A program made the position numbers and the translations under genes. The notes under the pieces are model-generated. The model saw only the letters and a list, made by a program, of their open reading frames with translations, was not told where the DNA came from and did no database searches. From NCBI GenBank assembly GCA_036971615.1, contig JAYKKR010000004.1, positions 2,108,001 to 2,172,000 of the forward strand: a DNA stretch of 64,000 nucleotides. The letters are read 5' to 3'. The DNA is from Amyloporia xantha (lineage: Eukaryota; Basidiomycota; Agaricomycetes; Polyporales; Adustoporiaceae). Every line of letters begins with the position of its first letter. Position 1 is the first letter of the stretch. Below, piece by piece: positions 47,301-58,274 of the stretch.

Positions 47301-47675
47301 GACTTTATCTTGCAATTCAGTGCATCGTACGCGTACGCGTCACTTTTATGGGTGCGAGCGTCTCATATAACAAACTTTGTACTCGTGCGTGCATCTCGAC
47401 TCCCACTGCTAACAACAACGTCGAGCCTGTCAACCTCCACTAGCTCAGGCAATTTCTTTTCATCTATCTACGCAGTGATTCTCTACTACAACAGACCTGA
47501 CAGAGTATCTCCGCAAGAGGTACGGTGCGGAGCGTTGTGCAGCTGTTGGGTGATTTTAATATAGATCGCTAATCCACCTGGAGACTCAGGCAGACGCGGC
47601 CATTCGGCCATTTGGATCCAGCGTACTACTTAGTATTCTGAATTCCACTGGTTCCTGTTATTGCCATAAGTATCA
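44374..47675. other. No supported gene
   Basis: Intergenic region between the first membrane-protein gene and the regulator gene, which are transcribed away from each other, so it contains both promoters. Short frames are present on both strands but none is recognisable. An alternating palindromic run, GTACGCGTACGCGT, lies near 47,326-47,340. Confidence 0.4.
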
Positions 47676-50600
47676 TGTCGCCCAGGTCTGGAGGCGACAA
47701 TTCAGACGGATCAGACGACGAATACGGAGACGGGCCGTCTGGAAGGGGACCACCCAGAACTCCAAGCGGAGCCAACGAGGTAGGCATATACCCCTAATTC
47801 CGTTACGAGAACACCTCTTTGTTGGCGGCACTAGATCATATTTGTTTTCCTTCCAGCTTGTGACAGATGTCGCAAATCGAAGAGCAAATGTGAACCTGCC
47901 CTTTCGCGGGAGCACGCTGTAGAGGTTGCCTGGCAGCCGAAACTGGTAAGGAATTTGACATTGAATCCATGATATAAGATCCTTCAGTTTACTCTCTAAT
48001 ACGGAAATAGAATGCACCTTCTCAGGTATGTATTCGAGCCATAGTGTCATTTTAGGCGGCAGACTGAAGACGGCCAAGGTCCCACATTCCGGCGAGGCCC
48101 CCCAAAAGGCTATATCCAGGCGTTGGAACATCGATTACACCAAATGGAAAGCATGCTTGCTGCGATCATGTCTTCAAAAGACATGCGTGCTAAGGGAGTC
48201 ATTAGTGATCTTCGCAGAGATGATTTAGCACAAAACATTCTAAACGGAGTAGACTTGGGTCCATTCGTGCGTTAACTGCTTGCCGACGTCCTAACACGAC
48301 GGCGCCTAAAATGTACTAGGGTCCCACTGGCAGGATAAAACGCTCCGTAGACCCCACACAAGATAACTTTTTTGCATCCATCGTGAGTGCAGCTCCACCG
48401 AAACAGGCGAGCGACCGTTCGCGACGACAATCGAGGACGACCCGCGAGAGTGTTACGCAGAAGAGTGAGTGTATTCACATGATATGCGGCGACGTCCTTA
48501 CCCTTTGAATTTTTGCAGATCCATCCGTTCTGGTGCGCCCGACGCTAGAGTGGCAAGACCTACTGTCCGAATCTCTTGCGCGCTGGTCTATGCAAGGTCG
48601 CGAAGCCGACGGTGCGCAGGCTTCACAGAGCCTTTCCCAAAGTGCCAACGGAAGCGCCCCTTCCACCTCGGATACCCCTCGAGAGATAGCGAGACAGAAA
48701 CGCCGACTGGACGTACCATGGGGTGCTCCAGACCTCGATTGGAATGAGTTGCACGATATAGCGGGTAAGTGGTCGAAGAAGGACAGTTGTTCCATCACTT
48801 ATTATGCTCCCGAGACAGACCAAGACGAAGTGGACGATACCGCTGATGCCTTGGGCAATCTCTCAATTGATGAGAACAAAGAGGTGCGTGAGTGTGGATC
48901 GCCGCTTGATTTGACTTTTCACTCTGTCGAATTTGCCCCGTCTATCAGGTCCGCTACCACGACAATACGTGCGGATTATATCTCTTTCTCAAAGATGACA
49001 AAGGCCATAGCCGTAACGTAGGGGTATATGGTATGTCTAGATGTGAATTTATTGTGATGCCTCTCTCGGAATAGTATCATCTACAGGCAGTTTCCGATAT
49101 CCCACCTTTGGCCCGGCATTTCGCGTATTAACCCAGCTCACGACCAACCGCAACTGGCAACCATTTTACCCCCACAGGAAAAGCAGGATCATCTTATCAA
49201 ACTCTACTTCACTTATGTCAATCCCACGTTTCCCGTTGTTGACGAGGTGTCTTTCATGGAACAATATGAAGTCTTCAGGTATATCTTCTCTCCCCACGAT
49301 TTGACTACTGCTTATATTATATCGATCGCTGGTAGGGCCTCAAAGTAGATTGTGCTCTTTTGTTTGTATGATTCGCATCGACTGATCTCATTGTATCAGC
49401 CATTCAGAACTAAATCAGGCAGCAGTTGATGTCCTCTCACAACCTGATAGACCGGAGCGGATGCAGAAGCTGTCTATGCTCTTATTATTTTCTATGTTCG
49501 CATTTGCCGCCCACTATTCCGAGCAAGAGAGACGGATGGCACCGCATGGTCAGCAGGCGGATATTGGGGCATATTATTACGCCACTGCTCGCAAAATCCT
49601 CGGTGAGTATAACCGAACTCAAACCCCGACGAGACATGTCAATTGATTTTTTGTAACCATGCAGATACTATCTATCATGAAATTCGGACATCGACGTGCC
49701 AAGCTCTCATTCTCCTCGGCGTGCGTGAATTTGGTATAGGCAAGTGCTGTCACTGCCGTCTAGTGGGCAGGAATGGTCCTCATTGTCGTGATCAATTATA
49801 GGAAGTCCTGAGGCGGGTTGGCTTCACATCGGTAAGCGAGTATTTTGATAACGTGCATTCACCGACGTCGACCGCTCTCTGCTCGGTGGGGAGGTCGCTT
49901 TTGCTGTAGACTCGTTCGCACTCTATGCGACTCAGCCTCTGTGGTGTTTGTGGCATCATCAACGATAAACTACGTTAATGGTGAAACAAATACGTCGAAG
50001 ACAGTGATGCGATTGTCTTCTGCAACTAAACGAGAACAACACACTGAATCACTCTTTTCAACAGGCATGGCGCTGAGAATGGTATGTTCGTTGTACAACA
50101 AGGAGGAGTGCAATAATTCAGTGACGAGTCCTCAGGCGTTCGATCTGGGATTAAATCGAAACTCAGAGAAATGGCGGCAAAATGGACGCGAGCTCTTCAC
50201 TCCTGCTGAGATTCAGATCCGCAGGCGAATATGGTGGGCATGTTGTCTAGCAGACAAGTAAGCAGCGGCCATACGAACTTTAGATCGTGTCTTTGTCTCA
50301 ATCCTTCTCACTTCTTTCATAAAGGTACTCTGCCCACTTTTTAGGTGCGGATTTCGGCCGCTTCCCTGTAATATCCTTCATTCATTTTCTTCAGGACGCC
50401 CAATGGGAATCCACGAGGCTGACTTCTCGACTTTGTTACCCGATGTGCCTGACGTAGGCCAAATGTCCTTTCACTTTGAATGCTGACGCTGAGAGCAAGA
50501 CATTCTAGAACGATGCGGATCAGACCTGGACGCCTACAGATGACGCCCTCGTAGGTCATCACAGCTCATCAATTCCGGCCAACTTTATTGCTTACTTCCG

Positions 50601-52051
50601 AGAAGCAGCATCCCTTAGTATGCTTCTGACAGAATGCGCAAGCTGTTTGCTGATAATGTCTTTGTAGCGGTCATCCACGGCGAAGTTGTTGACAAGATGT
50701 ATCCTGTCTCCCGTGTACATTCGTCCAAGCGTGTTATTATGGAAGAGCTTCATGCACGGCTCATTCAATGGTCTCTTAACCTTCCAGAGGCTCTGCAATA
50801 TTCTCCAGGCTCTACGCGGTCTTGCCCGCCTCCACACGTGCTCGTAATGCACTGCTATTACTGGGCTACCATGCTGCTACTCCACAGGCCATTGTATGTG
50901 ATGGCTCGCCCGTTTCCCATCTTATTAACCACTGACTGTTTATATAGTATGCCCAAAAATCCTCAGTGCGTTAAAGATGCTCGTATGTCGATGCACATCG
51001 CTTGAGCTGTTTGTTTCAGTCAGCAGAATTCTCCTGGGATCACAACAAATGAAGGTGACATTGTTCCAAGAAAATCTTACAATATTTGTCGAGGCGCGGC
51101 ATCCCACATCTGTACTTTCGGTCAGTCCCCCAGTTTAGAAGTGGGTTTGAACAGTCTTAATGAACATTTCTGCCATCAAGCTACAATTTATCAACAAAAC
51201 TTTGATTTAAAGTATGGGCATCCGTTTTTGACCACGTCCCTCCAAAGCGCTGGGTACGTTGAGGTACTATGTTCGTGCTACTTGTTCGTTGACGGATGTA
51301 TGATCAGGATCATGCATGTCATAACGCGTGAGTTATATGTAAATAGCATGTCGCGGATTTGACCTCCGTTTTAACTGACCGAGTGCCAAGTCAAACACTA
51401 CCCGCAGGACCAACAAGCAATCACTGGTTTGCGTGAGTGCTTCGCCGCGTGTGAAAGCATGAAGGTATCTGGAATTCTTCTCCGAAAGAATTTTGGCTGA
51501 ATCGATCTGGCTAGGAATCTTGGCCCGTCGCCGTCCGGGTGAGGGACCTACTTCTGGGCAGTGGGGTTCGGCTGGATCCAGAACAAGCCCCCTCTCCTGG
51601 TCGTCCTCTCAAGCGATCTGCGCAACTTGCCCTTGATGAAGATGATGTATCCCCACTTCCTGAACCGCCCGATTTCCACCATGCCGAGCCGCAGCAGGTT
51701 TCGATCGGAATGCAAATGGCAGAACCTCAGCCATCGGGTTTCAGTACGACGTCGTTTCCCATGCAAGGGGCGGGACATGAACTTCAAGGGAGTCTTCTGG
51801 TAGATCTTCTCGGCTCTAATGCACCTGACATCACATCGGCAATGGGCATGTCATCCGCATATGACTGGTGGATGCCAATGACCCCACCTGAATACCCACC
51901 ACCTTCCCACAGTCACGAAACATATCACGACTCTTATCTCATGATGCCGTCGCAGTCATTTACTTTCGATCAACACCAGCTGTCACCTGAATTCATACAA
52001 GGAATCAGGGACCCAGTCTTTCATTTTCCCTCAACTAATAACATCCGATAA
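47676..52051 (+). CDS. Zn2Cys6 fungal transcription factor (XlnR-like layout)
   Basis: Starts MSPRSGGDNSDGSDDE at 47,676 and ends at 52,051. The zinc cluster reads CDRCRKSKSKCEP, then CRGCLAAETECTF, giving the six cysteines. A linker RRGPPKGYIQALEHRLHQME follows, as in basidiomycete regulators of this type. Many short exons then spell the fungal-specific middle homology domain: LIKLYFTYVNPTFPVVDEV, LLLFSMFAFAAHYSEQERRM, DLGLNRNSEKWRQNGREL and RRRIWWACCLADKYSAH. The C-terminus is Pro/Gln/His-rich, ending FHFPSTNNIR. It should bind CGG half-sites in the nucleus; targets are unknown. In the first three exons the frame fails by one base at three places (first exon-intron junction, inside the zinc cluster near 47,925, and the third exon junction), so a literal translation stops after about 56 codons. 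It lies divergent to and between two membrane-protein paralogues. Confidence 0.8.
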
Positions 52052-53195
52052 AATGATACAACTTGTAGCGATACCTGTTACCGATGCATCGCACTGCTTT
52101 CGTCTGTTTTCAATGCATATGTAGTTCAACATTCGTGATACTGGCCTTTCTGTACCACATTTTCCCATGATGTCTGAACTGCGTCGAACCTGACTTTAAA
52201 GACTGTCTTTCACTACATGGGTCTGTCGTAAGCCAAGAAAGATGGTCTTATTATTCTTACCATTGGGAGGTGGGAATTGTCTGGTTACTTCACACAGAGA
52301 GGGATGTGCGTTCCTGCTTCACAGCTATTTGCCTCGACTATGATTAGGTGGAACTCCGCGAATATAACGTGATCACTGCTCACTTTGGACTGCCCTCCCG
52401 ATAATGCACGCAGGCCCTGCGCTGGTGGGTATGGCGCCCGCGCGCGCTGCCTGGCTCCGGCATCGCATTGAACGTAGGGGAGCTGCACGTGCTCTCGTCC
52501 AGCAGACGAACCGCTAATTCACATGCTTTGCAGGGAACACGCGCAGCGCTGCTGTCGCGCTGTCGAGTCGCCTACTGGACGGCCCGGACAGCGAGCACTA
52601 GTCCAGCTGAGAAGGTAGGTATTTTGTATCTACTTTACTATTTCGTCTCACTGCTCATGATTCGGGCGGACAGGGCGCCGTCTCGCAGCGGATCGGCGAA
52701 TCTGCGCACGGAGTCGCTCACTTACTTGGCGCATGTGCGGATGGCAGACAGTACGGCCGAGACGCTGCAGCCTGATGTCTCCCACGTAAGTGCAAGATGG
52801 GCACGGCATCTGTCTGTTCGTGATAGCGGTGCGGGGAAGGGACTGCTTCAGGCGCCGTGCGCGCAGCCATTCGGCGCATGACTGTGTGCCTATCATGTAA
52901 TCTACATGATCAACTATGAATATAACTGTTTTACAAAATTTAGGTAGTGAATGTACTGCGCATGCCGAAAGCAACAGACGAAAGCGAGCGAAGGCTGATG
53001 GAAAGAATGTGTATGATCAGGGGTGGGTGACAACGCGCGTCGCACTCGGCAGCGTCCCTGTGACTGGAGTCTAGAGAGCGCGCGCGCATTCGTGAGAAAC
53101 GTCGTGGAAACGGCCCCACCACCAGGGTATCGGGGGTATCAATTGGATGACGTACAGTATATACAGGGCAAGAGTTGCAATGTGGATGTGCAGGC
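52052..53195. other. No supported gene
   Basis: A plus-strand pair of open stretches at about 52,530-52,615 and 52,673-52,790 is separated by a plausible GTAGGT...AG intron and ends at a GTAAGT donor, so an unidentified small gene is possible. I do not recognise the product. The remainder is intergenic between convergent genes. Confidence 0.35.
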
Positions 53196-54951
53196 TTAGA
53201 GCGCCTCCATTTTGAGGTCGTCGACCGGGGTGCCGATCTCGGTCTCGTCCGCAGACTCGAGGTCAGGCACGCGCTTCCTCTCCGGGTCGCGCGAGTAGTT
53301 GGGGAGGGGTACGTCGTCGCCGACGGTGAACGTCTGCATCTGAGGAGGCGATTATGAGCACGAGCTGAATTCAAGGCGGCGAGCGGCGAGAAAGGCGCTA
53401 CTGACCTGAAGGTGCACTCCGGTGCTCAGATCCTTTGCGTGCGAGGACTTGGGACGGCCGATGACAGGCGATGAGGGCTGGTTATTCATCGAGCGGAAGC
53501 CCACCACCCCAGAGTGGCTGCTTGCGGTGCTGTAGCGATCACCGTGTCAGGTTAGAACATGCTTCTAGGGGGGCTAGGAAGACTGGGACTAACTAAATCT
53601 TGGGTCCATTGCTCTTGAACTTGGTCAGACGACGCACAGCGCGACAAGCAACTATCTGCATGAGCGCGATGAGTCATTAGACTGTCGCACGTTTACGACA
53701 GGGGAGTCCGGCTTACCGTCGACGCAATCGCAGCAGGCACGTTGAAGACGATGCTCATGATAGAGTTCAGGCCGAGCACCATGAAGATGGTTGCGATCAA
53801 ATTCGCGATGAACCTGAAATACGGTAAGCAACCACGACGGCACCAGCGCTGAGGACACCCACGCGACGAGGAAGTAAATCAAGCCATCCTTGAAGAGCAT
53901 CGATACGAGCTGTGAGCCCTTCGCCCGCTTGTAGAGCTTGACTGCGCTGAGCGACATCACGAGCGCGTCGAAGCACATGGAGTAGATGAAGGTCGCGGCA
54001 AGCACGGTGTTGTTCGTGTGGATGATCGCACAGCCTTCGCCAGGGATCCACGTCGCCTTGAGCAGCACGCCTACCAGTGATAAAATGAAGGCTCAGCACG
54101 ATCGATCACGGGCCAGAGAAGTCAAGAAGGGATCGCGCACCCTGCAAGATCAGAGACCAGTGGCCGAGAATGACGAGCACGAGGGGAATGACGATGTACA
54201 GCTTCTGCGACCATATCGCCATGCTGGTGCAGACCTATCAGGGATCGATCGTTCACGGAAGGCAGTAGTATACTTACGTGCGGATCGACAGGTTGATGCT
54301 GGCAAGTCCTACTGCGCCATCACCAGTAAGCTGATGAACGGGACATCATCAATGACCTGCCAAGTGGAAATGAATGTGAAGCCGCATACCTGATTGAACG
54401 TGTAAAGGGCCTGGCAGTTGACCTCTCTGCGTCGATTGCGAATATTTAGAATGAGAACTTGCGCTCACGAAGCGCAGACTTACGACGTCGCGTCAAGGGC
54501 CACCAAGCTAATAACGATTCGCAATCAGGTTCGTTGAACGACCGTACCGATCGATCGAGAGGTGCTTACATCCCGATCAAGGCGAAGAACAGGCAGTAAC
54601 GACCAGCCATGTAAAAGATCTATGTAGTGTGATCAACGACGAAACAGGGAAACTAAACAGCGGGCGTACTGACCAATGGCCATTGGAACTTCCGCTTCCC
54701 GGACAGGAACGACCACTCAAAGTCCAGAGAGGTGAAGAATTCCCAACTGAGCGAAACAGGTCAGGCCGCAACTTACAACTGCTGAGAAGAGAACGTACAA
54801 GTAAAGCCCAGCTAAGCAGTGCATCAACTTTGTGAAGGCAACTATAGGAGACAAGACGATGAGAACGAGTCGCATGCGAAGGCGCCTCTGAGAAATGGCA
54901 GCACATGCCTTCATCGAGCGCGAGCTCTGCTGGGGAAGACCAGTCGGGCAT
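53196..54951 (-). CDS. Seven-helix membrane protein of unknown function, copy 2
   Basis: Starts MPDWSSPAELALDEG at 54,951 and ends with DDLKMEAL and TAA at 53,196-53,198. The exon pattern mirrors copy 1: VAFTKLMHCLAGLYFWEFF, LDFEWSFLSGKRKFQWPL, FYMAGRYCLFFALIG, EVNCQALYTFNQ, AVGLASINLSIRT, MAIWSQKLYIVIPLVLVIL, VLLKATWIPGEGCAIIHTNN, FIYSMCFDALVMSLSAVKL and SMLFKDGLIYFLVA, then FIANLIATIFMVLGLNSIMS. It belongs to the same Agaricomycete family, with about seven helices and no known function. The first intron appears to use a GC donor (GCATGT). Sequence divergence from copy 1 is large, so the duplication is old; the conserved intron positions show a common origin. Confidence 0.78.
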
Positions 54952-55968
54952 GGTGTCCAGATACAGTCAGATAGGAATACTGTATGTACGTCCAGCGGAT
55001 TCGAGACAAAGATCGTCTGAAGGTGGCCGACTGGAATGTAGATTAACAGGGAGAAAACCGACACCGCCTTGACGACATCGTAAAGTAGACCGAGCTGTAC
55101 ATATAGCAGAATTGTTTGCTGCAGAAGAAGTCCAGGAAGGAAGCCTGCCACGGTTGGACCAGACATGTGGGAGGGTTATGTCAGTGCAGCCGAGATGGGA
55201 AGCCCGAAGATAGACATACGAGCACTGGGAGGGAGACCGGGCCCATCAGAAGTGCCGGCGTATCAGGGCGTGTCGCTGGATGAGGAATTGCCAGGCCTTT
55301 CGCGCTGTCAGAAAATAAAGCATGGCGTCAATCACCTGCAAGCAGTCCTGGCATAGAAGGTGTTGTTACGAAAGTTGCAGACACAAAGGAACACGCTTTC
55401 TGGGCGTCACCAATTTGGTCACAGTTCTTGCGCAGATTCTGAGTCGATTAATCTGGTGCGCGACCACCCAACACTAGTTGCTTCCCATTGCCTCCGTTCG
55501 CTGGGCCCGCATGCCTGAGGGCGAATTCATTCGACGACAAGGTAGGGGCCCGGAAGCATCAACTCAGCGAAATTGACGGCGATAGACGCCTTCCCCACGT
55601 CCTTTTCATTTCGGAAAGGCAGCGGCACGGAGGCTAATTTTCGATAATCGACCTGTTCTCTAGGATCAGGGTTCGGCCGTGCTAGCGATGCAGCGGTTAG
55701 CCGTGGCCAGACCAGCGCCGGTAATACTGCATTCATCGGATCAGGCAGACCATCTCCTACAGGGACCCTTGCGAACCCTACTGTCCGAAGTTCTGACGGT
55801 CCGCCATTTCTGATTTCGACACGAACCGACCACGATGGGCTTCCCGAATCTCGGGATGCAGGTCGAGGGACTTCAGTTACGACGATACAACGTGCAGGAG
55901 TGTTAGCCCATTCACGGATACAACCATATAATTGAGCTTCAAGATGTATCCTTAAAACTGAATCTCTA
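54952..55968. other. No recognised gene; open minus frame beside the transposon break
   Basis: The minus strand at 56,000-55,527 is open for 157 codons (containing SWSVRVEIRNGGPSELRTV and ending LPGPYLVVE), but most of it is not part of the transposase that stops at 55,969 in another frame. I do not recognise it. Upstream of the membrane-protein gene there is otherwise nothing supported. Confidence 0.35.
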
Positions 55969-57530
55969 CAGCGGGTAATACTCAGTCTGGCCGGTTGCAA
56001 CCGAGACCGTCGTCTTGTCGCTCCCTAATATCATGATGATTGGAACAAACGCCGCCCCATGGGTACGGGTACTTGGATCTTTAGCAATAATATCCTACAA
56101 CTATATAATGAAGATCATTCTCCATAATTAGTTAAGGATGGGCTTACCGCTTGCTTCCAAGCCCAGTCACCACCCATGAAATTCTTCAGTATATGACTGC
56201 CATCAACGAACTCCCGTACAGGTGCGTAATCGATCTCTCCGTCAAAGTCAACATTACCGACCATGTTCCGCACGACCAAAAGCGGATCCCGGAACCAGAC
56301 ATCAAATTTGGCCGTCATCCACGGAGGTGCATTGTCGGGAAGATCACCCTTATAACCCATGCGGAAAGACTCTCATTTCACGTCTCCGAGTAGTGTTGAG
56401 TCGATTGTTGCATATAAATGATCAGTACTGTCGAAAGGGGTGTCATCGTGGTGCCGAAGGAGAGTCGAGGCCCAAAGTTCCAATAGAGCGTCGATGTTGC
56501 CACCTGACATCTGGTCGCGCTCGTAGAGAAGTTCAGCGGCTTGGAAAGCGGTCCTGCTGCGATAAGGACTCCAGTCATTTGGGGAGGGAACCGGGCGATG
56601 AGGAGGAGGGGCATCGTCTGGTAGAAAGACACCGTTTTCGTCACAACGTCTGCCTGGGGGGGATAGAGTCTATGTCAGTATGGCGCGCAAGTCAAAAACA
56701 TCTTGATCGACATACCATTAATGTACGGATTATACCCACAGGATCGGGATCATACTCGTCATGATCGTCAGGATCATGAGCAGGAATCTTATCATCGTCT
56801 TCATCCTCAGATGTATCTGGGTCACCTTCACCGTCCGACGACGTCGAACGATCTTCGACGTCTGAATTCGGATTGACGTCGCTACCCTGATCGGCTTCAA
56901 CCCACGATGCCTGTTCTTCAAACATGAGGTGTTCATTGAACCCATCGAGAACTCCTTGAAACTCTTCGCCGTATTCGGAGTTTAAGCCTGCGGGAGAAGA
57001 TCGACCGTCTAAAACAGAAGTAAGTAAACATATTTGATTTAAATTGGTAAGACTGAGACGTACCTGCACTCGCTTGATCGCTAGACGTACTTGTATCCGC
57101 ATCGTCTTCACCATCTGACGGCACATTGTCCTCGACCTCCCACTCTAGTCCTCCACCCTCAAACTCCTGCATAACATAATCGGCATCCTCCTCGGCACCT
57201 TCAACCTGAGACGTGTTGGATCCGTCAGCCACGCCAGTATTCCCATCGCCTGATTCGGAATCCGAGTGCTGCGAATTCAGAGTCGGATGGCCGCTATTGT
57301 GGCTGGCTATGCCAGTATCACCGTCGCCAGATTCGGAGTCTGAGTCCTCCGAATTCGGAGTCGGATGACTGCCATTGTGATTGCCTGAGCCACTTGCCAC
57401 AGCCGGTTGGAAGAGTAGCTGTAGGAATGGAGTAATTAGGCGACATAAGCAAAGTACAAGTAGAGCATTGAGGGAGGGAGGAGAAGACATACCCAGTCTC
57501 CCGAAAGACACGCAGACGTACCGCATACAT
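55969..57530 (-). mobile_element. Truncated Plavaka-type (CACTA superfamily) DNA transposon
   Basis: The minus strand carries the N-terminal part of a Plavaka transposase. An acidic Ser/Asp-rich linker (57,520-56,760) leads into NDWSPYRSRTAFQAAELLYE, RDQMSGGNIDALLELWAS, APPWMTAKFDVWFRDP, the block DYAPVREF, NFMGGDWAWKQA and, across a short intron, DIIAKDPSTRTHGAAFVPII with LGSDKTTVSVATGQTEYYPL. These blocks are characteristic of Plavaka elements, which are abundant in Agaricomycetes. Homology ends abruptly at 55,969, so most of the catalytic domain is missing. A TGA at 56,373-56,375 replaces the expected Trp before ESFRMGYKGDLP. The element is dead. Confidence 0.85.
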
Positions 57531-58274
57531 GCAGGTCATCAGAGCCAATCGACGCGGCCGCATCCGCTGAGATATATGCCCGGATTGTAATTCGCAGGAA
57601 TGCTGGCCGGGGTGGGCGGAGCAGCGCCATCATTCCAAGTTTGCACACGTTTGGCCGCTGGCCTTGGGCGCCAAAACCAGCAATAAATGCGATACACTGA
57701 TGGCTTATCAGTGCCATCGACTGTTCACGCCGCCTCCTTACTCTACGCCATAGTACGCACTACACCATAACTCAACTCTCCCAATTTCGATCTGCTTCCT
57801 ACTTTGCGGGACGGCTTGAGCCCTCCAACGCAGCCTGCTTAACCTGTGCGCAGAGTCTGTCAGACTTTTGCTGCTGGGTGTTTCGAGATCTCAGACCTAG
57901 TTCCCTACCTCGGCATTTTTGTGCAGGACGCTGGTTGTGCTCAATCCAACCTGATCAGCTACACTTAGCCTAGTTCTTATTGACCCTCGTACAATTGGTG
58001 TGTTCAATAGCTGCTGTGTATTATGTAGTACTCATCTTTGTATCCTTATGTCTGTTGCAGGCCTACTCAGGGGTGCCATTGACTCATTGGATATTGGTGC
58101 GCCATTCATAGATTATGTTATACTCATGCCTGATTTTGATCCACTCTAGCTATTGGATTCCCATTCCTCCATCTAGTATGTGTCCTATTACCTTATGCAA
58201 TTGTGCACTGACAGGTTTTATGTCAATCATCTATACCATCTGAAGACAATCTTGCATCTGTATTCTGCACCTCA
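57531..58274. other. AT-rich 5' flank of the large downstream gene
   Basis: No gene supported on the plus strand. Composition becomes AT-rich from about 57,900, and short words such as TTCTTATTGACC echo the flanks of the element at 1,600-4,020. It probably contains the promoter and 5' UTR, possibly an untranslated intron, of the next gene. Confidence 0.35.
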
